Numbered from the stretch's first letter, positions 9,089 through 20,100 are shown. The stretch: DNA of 64,000 nucleotides from Leucobacter komagatae (GCF_006716085.1 NZ_VFON01000001.1:3100001-3164000); one strand, 5' to 3'. A program made the numbers and translations. The notes: a model not told the origin generated them from the sequence alone.

Positions 9089-10123
9089 TCATCTCACCAG
9101 CGTGGCGCTGAAACGAGCGCGCGTGATGGCCACATACAGACGATCTGCGCCCTTGAAATCGTCCAGAGGTATCTTTCCGTCGTAATACTTGATTGCCGTT
9201 GACGCAGGAAATATGAGCACCCGATCGTAGGTGGAACCTTTAGCATTCCCTATATTTAGCCCTCCCAGGTTTTCCGTATTGGTTCGCTTATCGTGCCTTA
9301 ACACCTGTGGATGGTAGGTTGCGGCGTACTCAGCTACCTCGGCTCTATCTATGATGAATACGCCGTCGTGTCCAGTGATATCTATATTGTGCGAACTGGT
9401 CGCTGGAAGAGTTGGGAAAAGCGCGTCTGCAAAGTCGCAGATTTGCTGGTTTGAGCGATAGGTCTCCGTGCGGGTCTCGATCTGACAGATATTGCTGCGC
9501 TCGTTGAGCCAATCTAGCAATCCACGGCCTCGATACTTCTTGTTTCTAGTGCCTCCGCTCGTGGAGTAGATATGTTGACGTGGGTCTCCAACCATCGTTA
9601 CGGATATGTCTGATTTGAGCAGAAGGTCCAGGACATCTAAATCAAAAGCGACCATGTCCTGAACCTCATCGATATAGATGTGATCGAAGCAGGCATGGAG
9701 TCTCTTGATTACTTTGCCGCCACTTTGCCTGTTAACGATCACCGCGAGGTCAGCCACGGTGTCGCGATATAGGTCGTGATTCTTGTCGAAGAAGTAGCCC
9801 AACTGCGTTTTCTTGATGTACTCAGGGCGTTTACCGATGAAGTTGAGAGAGCGGAGATACCCGACCTCGTGGGTTACCGCGTTTTGATACGGCCTAATGC
9901 ACTGATTGATCAAGAATGAGAACCATCCGGTAACGGTGATATGTTTCGGGATGACACCCCCAGCGAGCTGTTCGATTCTTCGGGTGATCTGTCGTTGATT
10001 CTCGTTGGTGTAGGTGACAATCAGTGCGCGTTCGCTAGGGTCCGCCAGAGCGTTTTCGACAATGAACTGCGTCTTGCGTGATCCTGCCGCCGCGATGATA
10101 GCGGTGTTAGTTCGCGACGGCAT
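9089..10123 (-). CDS. gajB: GajB, UvrD-like helicase of Gabija defence system
   Basis: A 344-residue superfamily 1 helicase-like protein. Visible motifs: Walker A variant AAAGSRKT (about 12-19), motif Ia region ALIVTYTNEN, Walker B YIDEVQD (about 178), the following VGDPRQHIYSTSG, motif IV TYRSNQQI, and motif VI region ADRLYVAITRAR near the C-terminus. In Gabija GajB senses or processes DNA ends and activates GajA. The start at 10123 puts the ATG 17 bp inside the end of gajA, giving tight coupling. It is clearly shorter than the roughly 490-residue Bacillus cereus GajB, so accessory 1B/2B subdomains are small or absent, yet both ATPase halves are present. Base composition is lower in GC than the neighbouring relaxase. 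Confidence 0.87.
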   Translation of the reverse strand: MPSRTNTAIIAAAGSRKTQFIVENALADPSERALIVTYTNENQRQITRRIEQLAGGVIPKHITVTGWFSFLINQCIRPYQNAVTHEVGYLRSLNFIGKRPEYIKKTQLGYFFDKNHDLYRDTVADLAVIVNRQSGGKVIKRLHACFDHIYIDEVQDMVAFDLDVLDLLLKSDISVTMVGDPRQHIYSTSGGTRNKKYRGRGLLDWLNERSNICQIETRTETYRSNQQICDFADALFPTLPATSSHNIDITGHDGVFIIDRAEVAEYAATYHPQVLRHDKRTNTENLGGLNIGNAKGSTYDRVLIFPASTAIKYYDGKIPLDDFKGADRLYVAITRARFSATLVR

Positions 10124-11708
10124 TACGGATGTACTCCGGCATCGATATTGTGTCTGTGGAGTCAAAGACGGCTAAGGCAACGGTTGTCTTGTTCTCCTTC
10201 ATGTAGTTCTTCAGGTCATCGTCGGTGGCGTACGACTTGCCAAGAATTGCGTTTAAGGCATCTCTTCCGTTTGCGCTAAGCAGTTGCGGTTCGAGCGTGT
10301 TTCCGTTGCCATCCGTTCCGACATGAACGGTGATGAACGGCTCGGCCGTATAGTTCGCGTAACGCGCCGCGACGTCAAGCGCCAGCTTGCCGTCGTTATC
10401 CGTGACAACAGTAGAGTTTTTCTTGAGCGCCTTGGTGATGTCCAGAAAGCGCATGAATGAGAGTCCGCGTACGTTGATCACATCTACCCCGTCTTCGATT
10501 GGGAGGCGATCATCATGGCTGTCTCTGTATGCCCGTTGCACGACCAACTCGTCGGATGGGCCTTCGACCAGAATGACTCGACGTGCAAGAACTACCCGTA
10601 ACGTGTCGTAGCCAGACAATTTCATGAAGTAGTCCTGCGTGCCGTCAGGGAGTTGACCCAGGCGAACGCCGCCTGTTGGCGAGAGAAGGACGAGGTTCTC
10701 TAAACCGAGCTTGTTAAGTACAAACGAGCTGTGCGTGGTTACTAGGACTTGCTTGCCCTTGCACTTTTCAGAAATTTTGCTGACCAGCATGTTGAGAGAG
10801 GCGAACGAAAGGTGATTTTCCGGCTCCTCGATGAGGATGATCTCGGCATCTACTGCCTTACGGTTCAAGGCGAGGAGAATCTTGAGTGTGGCCCGCTCAC
10901 CGTCACCAACGAACTGATAGGGCAGGCCATCCAAGTGAGCTACCAAGCTGCTTTCCCAGGTATAGCGTTGAGATATATCGATTCCCAGTGTCAGTTCTCG
11001 ATCAGTAATGTCGCCCTTAGTGCCACCGAGTTTGGCGTTCACTTCTTTGACTGAATCGTGCTCTGCGAAGGCCTCACGAGTGCTGCGGTAGCTTCGCGAG
11101 AGTTCGACACGTTCCTTTGGATCGAGATACTCTCGGATGATCGATTGAAGGTGGTAGTCGGCGCCGTTCTGGAGGCGGATCGTGGAGGCATCGATGAACG
11201 AGGTGCTGAGTGGAGCGCTCCGAGTGGTGATCCCGTTCCCTGAGAATCCGAGCCATTCGACGCTGTAGTACTCCGCCGGGATCAACTTGATTTTTTCAGG
11301 ATCGGCGATGAAGTTTTTGTACTCGGCACTGAACTCCGGGCTCATTGCTATGCGAATTCGAATGCCAACCGCTTCGTTGCCCGTGAGGTTGTTGGACCCC
11401 TTCAGAGGGGCCAAATCGGGATCATCTGAAAGGAAAAGATCGATGATGATCTCAGGCGGAGGAATCTGTTTGCCCTCATGAATCTGAGCAAGGTAGTTGG
11501 CGGCTGCCTTGGTGTTGAAAAGATAGGGAGATAGTTCGTATGCGATTGGTCGACCATTGAGGCGGCCGGTCAATGCGAGGTTTACGGCTTCCAGCACAGT
11601 GGACTTACCTGCGTCGTTGTCGCCAACGAGAAGATTCACTCCAGCGTTGAAGTCGAGCTCGAAAGAGTCAAATATCCGGTAGTTACGAACCATCAGCTTC
11701 TCAATCAC
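10107..11708 (-). CDS. gajA: GajA, OLD-family ATPase-TOPRIM nuclease of Gabija
   Basis: A 533-residue protein with an N-terminal ABC-type ATPase and a C-terminal TOPRIM nuclease. Walker A is GDNDAGKS (29-36); a signature-like region precedes Walker B ILIEEPENHL (about 291-300); the switch histidine is in TTHSS (325-328). The TOPRIM part begins with VILVEGPSDELV (Glu382) and continues with VVTDNDGK (Asp437, Asp439). GajA is a nucleotide-inhibited DNA nickase that attacks phage DNA when nucleotides fall. The GTG start has AGGAG seven bases upstream. An OLD nuclease directly followed by a UvrD-like helicase is the class 2 OLD/Gabija arrangement; PARIS is excluded because the partner is a helicase and TOPRIM is present. 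Confidence 0.9.
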   Translation of the reverse strand: MIEKLMVRNYRIFDSFELDFNAGVNLLVGDNDAGKSTVLEAVNLALTGRLNGRPIAYELSPYLFNTKAAANYLAQIHEGKQIPPPEIIIDLFLSDDPDLAPLKGSNNLTGNEAVGIRIRIAMSPEFSAEYKNFIADPEKIKLIPAEYYSVEWLGFSGNGITTRSAPLSTSFIDASTIRLQNGADYHLQSIIREYLDPKERVELSRSYRSTREAFAEHDSVKEVNAKLGGTKGDITDRELTLGIDISQRYTWESSLVAHLDGLPYQFVGDGERATLKILLALNRKAVDAEIILIEEPENHLSFASLNMLVSKISEKCKGKQVLVTTHSSFVLNKLGLENLVLLSPTGGVRLGQLPDGTQDYFMKLSGYDTLRVVLARRVILVEGPSDELVVQRAYRDSHDDRLPIEDGVDVINVRGLSFMRFLDITKALKKNSTVVTDNDGKLALDVAARYANYTAEPFITVHVGTDGNGNTLEPQLLSANGRDALNAILGKSYATDDDLKNYMKENKTTVALAVFDSTDTISMPEYIRNAVAN

Positions 11709-11824
11709 CGGCGCTCCTAAGAAAATGTAGCTACTTTGCGCAATCTTCCCATATGCGAAGCTGCGTACTTCAGCTCAACCGTATCCGCCCCTCGCTGACG
11801 TTGGAGTCGTCGGTGATCGTGACT

Positions 11825-11838
11825 CGAGGCTCACCTCG
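11825..11838. repeat. Small hairpin before the relaxase start
   Basis: CGAGG and CCTCG flank a four-base loop, ending six bases before the relaxase ATG, in the 135-bp gap between gajA and the divergent relaxase gene. It could be an operator, or part of a transfer origin, which for MobF relaxases often lies near the relaxase gene. The stem is short and the role is not established. Confidence 0.3.
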
Positions 11839-11843
11839 TTTGT

Positions 11844-14800
11844 ATGACGGTTTCGATGCGCGTGATGAGCGCCGGTGACGGCTACAAGTATCTGCTGCGC
11901 TCCGTGGTTGCGGGCGATGGTGACCGGAGTCTTTCGACGCCGCTGACTCGCTATTACGCCGAGGTCGGGAACCCTCCGGGCCGCTGGCTCGGCTCCGGCC
12001 TCACCCAGCTCGGCGAAGGCCGCATCACTCCCGGAGAAGAGGTATCGGAGCAGCAGCTTCATCTCCTCATTGGCATGGGATGCGACCCCATCACGGGTGA
12101 TGCGCTCGGCCGCGCCTTCCCGGTCTACAAGACCCCGGCCGAGCGCATCGCCGAGCACGTCGAAGCCCTAGACCCGAACCTCGGCCCGGCCTCGCGCGCG
12201 GAAGCGATCGCCGAGATCGAAGCCGAGGAGCAGAGGCGCGGTAACAGAAAGGCTGTTGCCGGGTACGACTACACCTTTTCCCTACCGAAGTCGGCGTCGG
12301 TGCTGTGGGCTGTCGCCGATGCCGGTACCCAGGCGCTCATCGCCGACGCGCACCATGCGGCGATCACCGAAGTGATCGACTTCATGGAACGAGAAGTCGC
12401 CACCACCCGTGTCGGCATGACCGGCGCGGACGGTGGCGCAGTCGTCCAGGTCGATACCTTCGGACTCACCGCGACCGCTTACGACCACTATGACTCCCGC
12501 AGTTCCGACCCGCACCTTCACACCCACGTTGTCATATCGAATAAAGTGAAGACCAGGCTCGACGGACGGTGGCGGTCACTGGATGGGCGGCCGATGCACG
12601 CCGCGACCGTCGCGCTGTCGGAGTTGCACGAGGCGATCATCGCCGACCATCTCTCCTGTCTGCTTGGCGTGGAGTGGGAGGCGCGGGATCGCGGACACGA
12701 CCGCAACCCAGCCTGGGCGATCTCGACGGTGCCGGAAGAACTCGTGCTCGAGTTCTCCACCCGCGCCCGCCAGATCGACGCCGAGAAAGACCGCCTCATC
12801 GTGCAATATGTCGAGAAGCACGGTCGGCAGCCCTCGGCCGCGGTGATCATCAAGCTCCGCGCTCAAGCCACGCTGTCCACGAGGCCCGAGAAGCAGGTGC
12901 GATCCCTCGCAGACCTCACAACCGAGTGGCGCAAGCGCGCCACGACACTGCTGGGGCGGGACGCGTCGGAATGGGCGCGAGAGGCGACCCCGGCAGCACC
13001 CGCACGGGTGCTGCGCGCCGACGACCTTCCCTTGGATGAGATCGAGAAGATCGGCCGCGCCGTGATGGAGGCCGTGGGTGAGAAGCGGTCGACCTGGCAC
13101 CGCTGGAACCTGACCGCCGAGGCCGCACGGCAGACGATGGAGTACCGCTTCGCAACCGCACGGGATCGGGAGACTGTCACCGGAATGGTCGTCGATGCCG
13201 CCGAGCGCGCCTCGTTGCGCCTGACGCCGCCGGAACTCGCGTCGACGCCGGCCCGGTTCCAGCGGCCGGACGGGTCAAGCGCGTTCCGTCCCCGCCACGG
13301 CACCTTGTATTCCTCCGAGGCGTTGCTCGATGCGGAGAAGCGGCTCCTCGAACGCTCCCGCACCATGACCAGCCCCGAGCTCCCGCTCACCCTCATCGAG
13401 AAGGTCACGAGGCGGCCGGATCGGGAGGGGCGGATGCTCGGCCCCGACCAGGCCGATGCGCTCACCCGGATCGCGGTCTCCTGCCGGCAGCTTGATCTCC
13501 TCGTCGGCCCCGCAGGCACCGGGAAGACGACCGCGATGCTCGCGCTCCGCACCGCATGGGAACAGCAGCACGGCGCGGGCTCGGTGGTCGGGCTGGCCCC
13601 GTCGGCGGTCGCGGCGGAAGTGCTCGCCGGGGATCTCGGGATCAAGACCGAGAACACCGCGAGATGGTGGACGCTGCACCTCATGACCGGCCGAACCTTC
13701 CAGGCGGGTCAGCTCGTGATCGTGGACGAGGCGAGCCTCGCCGGCACCCTCGCCCTCGACCGCATCACCGGGGCCGCCGCGAAAGCCGGAGCGAAGATTC
13801 TCCTCGTCGGCGACTACGGGCAGCTCCAATCCCCGGCCGCGGCCGGCGCGTTCGGGCTCCTCACCGGCGACCGCACGGACACCCCCGAACTCTCCACGAT
13901 CCACCGCTTCACGAACGAGTGGGAGAAGCGAGCATCGCTCAGGCTCCGCCTCGGGGAACACAACGTGATCGATGTCTACGAGGACGCCGACCGGATCATC
14001 GGCGGCACCACCGACGACATGACCGCACGAGCCTACGAGGCATGGCGCGCAGACCGAGAAGCCGGGATCGCCTCGATCCTCGTCTCCGACTCCGGCGAAG
14101 CCGTTGCCGCGCTGAACCTGCGCGCCCGCACCGAGCTCATCCTCGCCGATGTCGTCAACCCGCTCCGAGGCGAAGTCACCCTGGAAGGCGGCGCCACGGC
14201 CGCTGTCGGTGACACGGTGATCACGCGGAAGAACGAGCGGAAGCTGCGCACCCGCTTCTCCTGGGTGCAGAACGGGAACCGGTGGACGATCACGAAGATA
14301 CGCCGCGACGGCTCAGTGATCGTGCGCCCCGCCGGCCCAGGCCGTGGCGAGTCGATCGTGCTCCCCGCCGACTACGTCGCCCAGCACCTCGACCTCGGCT
14401 ACGCCGTCACCGCATACCGGGCGCAGGGCGTGACGGTGGACACCTCGCATGTGCTGGTCGACCCCTCGATGACCCGCGAGAACCTGTACGTCGCCTTGAC
14501 CCGCGGCAAGGACGCCAACCTCGCCTACGTCGCGACCGACACCCCGGATGACGCGCACGCGCACCCGCACGAGGCCGAAGACATGAAAGAGGCAGCCCGC
14601 CGTGTGCTCTACGGGGTGCTGCATCACTCCGGGGCCGAGCTCTCCGTACACGAGACGATCCAGGCGGAGCAGGAACGGTGGGAGTCGATCCTGCAGCTCG
14701 CCGCCGAGTACGAGACGATCGCCACCGAAGCCCAGCACGACCGCTGGGCCACCCTCATCCACGAATCCGGCCTCACCGATATGCAGGCAGAATCCGCGCT

Positions 14801-15404
14801 CGCGTCGGAAGCGTTCGGGGCACTCGCCGCCGAGCTGCGCCGGGCCGAGGCGAACCATCACGACGTCGACCAGCTCATGCCCCGCCTGGTAGCCACGCGC
14901 GGCTTCGAGAACGCCGACGACATCGCCTCCGTGCTGCACTGGCGCGTCGCAAACGCCACCACCCAGCCCGCGAGCGCGGGGCGTACCCGACGGGCACCGA
15001 AACTCATCGCCGGCCTCATCCCCGTCGCGGCCGGGATCACCGACCCCGACATGAAGCAGGCGCTCGCAGAGCGGCACCAGCTCATCGAGAACCGAGCCGC
15101 CACCCTCGCCGAACAAGCCCTCACCGATGATGTTGCGTGGACTCGTGCTCTCGGTGCTCGCCCCGGCGAACCGCGCAAGCAGGAAGCCTGGAATCGGTAT
15201 GCCCGAACGGTCGCCGCCTACCGTGACCGCTACGCGATCACCAGCAGCAACGCTCTCGGGCCGGAGCCTGACGGGGTCGCGCAGAAGATCGACCATGCCC
15301 GCGCTGCACAGGCAATCCAGCGCGCCCGTGTACTCGCGGCTGAACATCCTCGGCCGCAGGCGGGCGGGCGAACGTCCGCGAGGGAACGAGGACGCACTCT
15401 CTGA
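11844..15404 (+). CDS. traA: MobF-family relaxase-helicase (TraA/TrwC-like)
   Basis: An 1186-residue conjugation protein that nicks the transfer origin, stays covalently bound to the strand and unwinds the plasmid or element DNA. The N-terminal TrwC relaxase domain (about 1-330) carries paired catalytic tyrosines (Tyr37, Tyr38) and the metal-binding HLHTH triad (His224, 226, 228). The second half is a RecD/TraI-like SF1 helicase with Walker A GPAGTGKT (about 555-562), Walker B VIVDEAS, the VGDYGQLQSP motif and a C-terminal UvrD_C_2 motif AVTAYRAQGVTVD followed by YVALTRGK. A helical tail of about 230 residues follows. It identifies the surroundings as a conjugative or mobilisable element. It is divergent from Gabija. 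Confidence 0.95.
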   Translation: MTVSMRVMSAGDGYKYLLRSVVAGDGDRSLSTPLTRYYAEVGNPPGRWLGSGLTQLGEGRITPGEEVSEQQLHLLIGMGCDPITGDALGRAFPVYKTPAERIAEHVEALDPNLGPASRAEAIAEIEAEEQRRGNRKAVAGYDYTFSLPKSASVLWAVADAGTQALIADAHHAAITEVIDFMEREVATTRVGMTGADGGAVVQVDTFGLTATAYDHYDSRSSDPHLHTHVVISNKVKTRLDGRWRSLDGRPMHAATVALSELHEAIIADHLSCLLGVEWEARDRGHDRNPAWAISTVPEELVLEFSTRARQIDAEKDRLIVQYVEKHGRQPSAAVIIKLRAQATLSTRPEKQVRSLADLTTEWRKRATTLLGRDASEWAREATPAAPARVLRADDLPLDEIEKIGRAVMEAVGEKRSTWHRWNLTAEAARQTMEYRFATARDRETVTGMVVDAAERASLRLTPPELASTPARFQRPDGSSAFRPRHGTLYSSEALLDAEKRLLERSRTMTSPELPLTLIEKVTRRPDREGRMLGPDQADALTRIAVSCRQLDLLVGPAGTGKTTAMLALRTAWEQQHGAGSVVGLAPSAVAAEVLAGDLGIKTENTARWWTLHLMTGRTFQAGQLVIVDEASLAGTLALDRITGAAAKAGAKILLVGDYGQLQSPAAAGAFGLLTGDRTDTPELSTIHRFTNEWEKRASLRLRLGEHNVIDVYEDADRIIGGTTDDMTARAYEAWRADREAGIASILVSDSGEAVAALNLRARTELILADVVNPLRGEVTLEGGATAAVGDTVITRKNERKLRTRFSWVQNGNRWTITKIRRDGSVIVRPAGPGRGESIVLPADYVAQHLDLGYAVTAYRAQGVTVDTSHVLVDPSMTRENLYVALTRGKDANLAYVATDTPDDAHAHPHEAEDMKEAARRVLYGVLHHSGAELSVHETIQAEQERWESILQLAAEYETIATEAQHDRWATLIHESGLTDMQAESALASEAFGALAAELRRAEANHHDVDQLMPRLVATRGFENADDIASVLHWRVANATTQPASAGRTRRAPKLIAGLIPVAAGITDPDMKQALAERHQLIENRAATLAEQALTDDVAWTRALGARPGEPRKQEAWNRYARTVAAYRDRYAITSSNALGPEPDGVAQKIDHARAAQAIQRARVLAAEHPRPQAGGRTSARERGRTL

Positions 15405-15554
15405 TGTGAGGGTTCCCGTTCGCACCGCTTCGACGTACAGTGGAAGCAGAGCGGTCACCCCTGTGATCAACATTTCCGCCTTCCGGGCAGGCCTTCGGGC
15501 AACTTCTCTTAGCACCGCTTCTGAATAGCTCTGCGCTAACGAGAGGAACCCATC

Positions 15555-15959
15555 ATGTTCAGCGGCATCATCGCGGGAGTGATCAACGCTTTCGGCTTCC
15601 TGGCCCGGTACCTGCCCAGCCTCCGGCTCATCATGCGGATCATCCACCGCCGCGACAGCCACAAGTGGGGCGTGCTCGCAATGCTCCTCGCGGCTCCCTA
15701 CTTCTTCGTTGCGAACATCTTCAAGGAACTCATCGAGGGCGGCGGCGAACCGTGGCTCAGCATTCCGATGCTCTGGTGCCTCGTCATGGGCCTCGTCTTC
15801 CTGGCGATGGGACCGGCCAGCCTGATCATCCTCGCGAAAGCGCGGATACGGGAGGCCGCAGCCCGGCGGAGCGCACGGCGTCGCGCGAAGGCGGAAATGG
15901 AGAATGATGAGGGCGCCGATATGGCACCCTCATCCCCGCACAATGGGGTGGCGTTCTGA
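15555..15959 (+). CDS. Small membrane protein downstream of relaxase
   Basis: A 134-residue protein with GAGAGG seven bases before the ATG. Two hydrophobic helices are evident: about residues 40-57 (WGVLAMLLAAPYFFVANIF) and about 72-94, with a basic C-terminal tail and an acidic end. Proteins of this layout are commonly encoded beside relaxase and coupling-protein genes in actinobacterial elements, but I cannot give a specific function. It lies 150 bp after the relaxase on the same strand and may be part of the transfer module. Confidence 0.65.
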   Translation: MFSGIIAGVINAFGFLARYLPSLRLIMRIIHRRDSHKWGVLAMLLAAPYFFVANIFKELIEGGGEPWLSIPMLWCLVMGLVFLAMGPASLIILAKARIREAAARRSARRRAKAEMENDEGADMAPSSPHNGVAF

Positions 15960-16064
15960 CTCCGGGTTCTGGCTTGAAGCGGACGTTCTGCTGACTGGGT
16001 GGAAAACACCGAGCGGAGGTCTGCGACTCCGACCGCAGTTCCGTTGCGTCTCTGATGAGCAGGT

Positions 16065-16665
16065 TCAGATTTCGGGTCCGCCAGGGCAGAGCTCGCTGAG
16101 GATGCTCACGACCACGTTCAGCAGCGCGCTGGTTTCCGCGGGCGTCACGGTCGGGTGGCTTGGGACGACCGTCAGGAAGCGCGACCGGGCTGTGCCCGGT
16201 GGCAGTCGGCCCGCATTGACGAGACGAGGCAGCGCGGTGCCAAGATCATCTGACTGCGCGAGAGCACCGCGGCCCGTGAGCATGTGGGCGATTGCGGATC
16301 GGGCCACCAGCACCCCCGCGAGATCCGAGCCTGCACGATGACACGAGCACGCCTTCTTGACCTTCGCATCGATCTCCGGCGGGGTCTTCTTCGGGGCGTG
16401 GGGAACGACCGGCGTCTTCTTCTTGCGAGGCGGCTAGGATGGTGGCACCGGCATGGGCTGGAACTCCATCTTCGCCAGCAGAGCTGCCATACCTGCCGAG
16501 GGGCGTGAGCCAGGCCCGCCACTGCTTTCCGTACCCGCGATCGAGCTGGATCAGGCCTCGTCCAGCCAGTGACGCCGCCGTCTGCTTGTAGCGTTCGACG
16601 GGTTCCTCGCCAGCGACGCAGCCAGCGGCAAACCATTCCAGAACCGCGTCCTGGCGATCGTTCAT
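16065..16665 (-). pseudogene. Broken copy of element-borne MNDP-type gene
   Basis: The ATG at 16665 starts a protein with an N-terminal domain beginning MNDRQDAVLEWFAAG and running through RGLIQLDRGYGKQWRAWLTP (about 60 residues), nearly the same as the gene at 23.0-23.5 kb and related to the intact 34.3 kb gene. After LTPLGRY the frame shifts. The continuation is in another frame, contains a TAG, then reads into a proline/lysine-rich linker and a C-terminal part ending at 16065 (SILSELCPGGPEI). At least one frameshift and one stop make it inactive, unless two separate short proteins are made. The domain is a small winged-helix-like unit of unknown function associated with integrase/relaxase regions. 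Confidence 0.6.
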
Positions 16666-17158
16666 CGCAGGCCTCACACCAAGACTGCGCAGCGACTGTG
16701 AGAAAGATGCGCATCTCGACCGCTCAAACCTAAGTGCGTAATCGGACAGCCCGAGCGTGCAGCGGAGCTTTCCGCACGCAAGAAGTCTCGGCAACCATTC
16801 CTGTAAGTGTGACCCGGGAGCCACGCCGGAAAAGTATGAAACCAGGTATGAAACTCACCGAGTGCAGTTCAACCTTCACCTGAACTCCTGCTTTCGTAGA
16901 AGTTGGAACTGGAAGTTTCCTCAGAAGCGTCCGGAATGTTGCGACGACTCCCCGCTCTGCGGCGTAGCCGACGACATCCGTTGCCTGGCGGTATGCAGTA
17001 CGCATCCAGGCGGACACGCGCAGGTAGGTTGAGGCGGCTTCCGATGCACGACATTGATTTGAAAACGGGGGAGCTTTGACTGTGCACACTACGGCGCGCA
17101 AATGCCATCACACGACGTTCGAGGACACGCAGCAGCGTGCCGCAGAAGAGGGCGCAGC
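16666..17158. other. Long gap before adhesin gene
   Basis: About 490 bp without a supportable gene. Open frames exist on the minus strand (16730-17101) but their composition is not protein-like. The stretch should contain the adhesin promoter and possibly the binding site of the MalT-like regulator at 20.5 kb. I see no strong hairpin or direct repeat. Confidence 0.4.
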
Positions 17159-20100
17159 ATGAACGCATCAGCCATCGCCGTTGAGCACCCTTCTCGCCTG
17201 AAACTGGTCCTCGGCCTTCTCCTCTCGCTGATGGTCGTCCTCGGCCTCGCCGTCAACGCACCCGCGCCTGCGAACGCCGCGACGGCCATGAGCATCGACA
17301 ACGTGTACTTCGAGAATGACTCGTTCCCCGACGGGTCCCGTCAGGCGCTGCACATCAACTGGAGCCTTCCGGACAACGCCTCGGCTCCCGCGACCCTGGT
17401 GCTCGACCTTCCGGAAGAGATCAGGGGCTACGCCGACTCCTTCACGATGGTCGGCCCGAACGGGGAGGCCGCCGGCACCTGCACCGTGACCGCTGCGCAG
17501 GTAGTCTGCGAAGTAGATGACGCGTTCATCCAGGCCAACCCCTACAGCGTCTCCGGTGAGTTCTGGTTCGACGTGTCGACCCAGCTGAAGAACAAGGAAG
17601 ACACCACCCACACCTTCGACTTCGGCGAGTTCAGCCAGACGGTCGACGTCGAGGCGAACCCGAACTGGTGCACCGACAACTGCGAGTACACGGGGCAGAC
17701 CCACAGCAAGTGGGGTACCTACAACAATGCTGACGACACGATCATCTGGACTGTCAGGCTCCCCGCCCCGCAAGACGGCATCGAGCCGGGCAAGCAGATC
17801 ACCGTCACCGATCAGCTCGACACGTCGAAGTACGAGATCGTGGTCGCAGACGGCTACCCGCGCGTGCGGGAGGGCGGCAGCTACTCCTACAACGAGTGGG
17901 GCAGGCAGACCGTCAACGTCATCACAAAGCCCGCCAGCGAGGTCACCTGGAACGGCGATCACACGACCGTGTCCTTCGAGTCGGCCCCCGGCTGGGCAGG
18001 CGACCCCGACCTTGCAGAAGGCGAGGTCGGCACCACCGGCTCCTTCTACACCGTGCAGTGGAAGGTGAAGGCGCTCGACGGCGGCAAAGCAGGCAAGTAC
18101 ACCAACACCGCCTCCTACACGATCGAGGGCGAGGACGAGGCCTCCACGAGCGGTTCCGCGACCCGCTACTCAGGCGGCGCAACGGTAGTCGGGCAGAACT
18201 TCGGCAAGTTCCAGGTCACCAAGGAGCTCATGGGCGATACCGTCCTCAACCCGACCTTCACCGTGAACTACGTCGCCTACGACGACACCGTAGACCCGAA
18301 CACACCGATCGATCAGGGCAGCTTCCAGATCAAGAGCGGCCAGTCGTACATCAGCGGCGAATACTTCAAAGGCACCCGCATCGTGCTCACCGAAGTGCAG
18401 CCCACCGACCCGCAGAACGTCACCTGGGAAACTCCGGTCTTTGTCGACGCCGACGGCAACCCCATCACCGAGCTGACGTTCTCAGCCGACAACGACAACC
18501 TCGGGAAGATCACCGAGATCCGCCTCGTGAACGAGGCGAACCTCATCAAGAGCCCGATCACGGCACGCAAGGTCGTCGAAAACCCGGACGGGGTGACCAC
18601 CGGCGTCGATTCGTTCCGCATCGGCTACTCCCGCGAGAACGCCATCGAGAAGGGCATCCAGAACCTCACCGGCGGCCAGTTCATCCTCCCCGCCGACGGC
18701 ACGGAAATATCGCTCGACCTGCCCGCAGATGTCCGGTACAGCTTCTTCGAGTGGTTCACCCCGGCACCCGCCGGCACGACCTGGGCCGACCCCGTCTACA
18801 CGGTGAACGGTGTGACATACACCGAGAACGAGCTCGTGAACCTGCCACTCGACGGCTCGATCGACCTCACCGTCACGAACACGATCACGCAGAACGTTGG
18901 CGGTTTTGCCGTCACGAAGAGCGTGTCGGGCGAAGGCGAGTCGCTCGTGCCTGCGGGCACCGAGTTCACGGTGAACTACTCCTACACCGCCGTCAACGGC
19001 TTCGACGCCGGAAGCGGCACCGTCACGGTCCGCGCAGGCGAGACGTCGCCGACCATCGAGGGCATCCCGGAGGGCGCCGTCGTCACGCTCGACGAGGTCA
19101 CCCCGGTCAACCCGGCCGGCGGCACCTGGGGCGAACCGCAGTTCGACGTCGCCGAGTTCACGGTCGTGAAGGATCAGGTCGTGCAGATCTCGCTCGACAA
19201 CCCCATCACGTGGAACAACGGCAACTTCTCGATCGTGAAGTCCGTGACGGGTGACGGCGCCGGCCTCGTCGGCGACGATGTCGCCTTCGAGATCGATTAC
19301 AGCTACGTGCTGCCCGAGGATCTCGGCATCACGCCGGGCACCGGAACTGGCACCCTCACCGTGCTGAACGATAGCACCGCCGTGACGAGCGCCAGCCTGC
19401 CCTATGGCACCGAGGTGACGCTGTCAGAGGCGACTCCGCCGGCGATCGCGGGCGGCACCTGGACGGCAGCCGAGTTCGACCATTCGACCTTCACCATCGG
19501 GGATCAGACGACCTTCGCGGTCGCGCTGACCAACACGATCGAGCGTGATCTCGGCTCGTTCAGCATCGAAAAGAGCGTTACCGGGTCCGGCGCGCACCTC
19601 GTCCCCGGCGGCACGGTCTTCACCGTCGACTACTCCTACCCGGAGGGGCCCGGATTCGACGCAGGTTCCGGCTCGGTCGAGGTCACCACCGGTGAGCCCG
19701 CAGTGGTGACCGGCATCCCCGCCGGCGCGGTCGTGACGCTCACCGAGGCCACCCCCGCAAGTGTCGAGGGCGGCACCTGGCAGCCCGCGCAGTTCACGGA
19801 CGGCAACGTCATCACGATCGTGAAGGACGAGACCACCCAGGTGGGGCTTGAGAACGCCATCGATCTGAATACCGGCGCGTTCAGCGTCGCGAAGAAGATC
19901 GACGGCACCGGCAAGGGACTGGTCGGTGACGACGCGACGTTCACCGTACAGTACGCCTACCCTGCCGCGAACGGCTACGACGCCGGCTCAGGCGAGCTCG
20001 TCGTGGCCGCCGACGGCACCGCTGTCTCGAGTGCCCCGATCCCGTACGGCGCCGAAGTGACCCTGTCCGAAGACGCTCCGGGCGTCGTGCAGGGCGGCAA

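Noticed and set aside
9089..11708. PARIS (AriA/AriB) instead of Gabija
   Set aside because: The second gene is a UvrD-like helicase and the ATPase carries its own TOPRIM domain, which fits GajA/GajB and not AriA/AriB.
14313..15662. 449-codon minus-strand open frame
   Set aside because: It lies opposite the relaxase gene, has skewed shadow composition and no domain; the plus-strand relaxase explains the region fully.
16730..17101. 123-codon minus-strand open frame before the adhesin gene
   Set aside because: Protein composition looks random and there is no convincing start or homology to any family I know.
17896..19254. 452-codon plus-strand open frame inside the adhesin gene
   Set aside because: Arg/His-rich out-of-frame translation of the DUF5979 repeats; a shadow of the adhesin frame.
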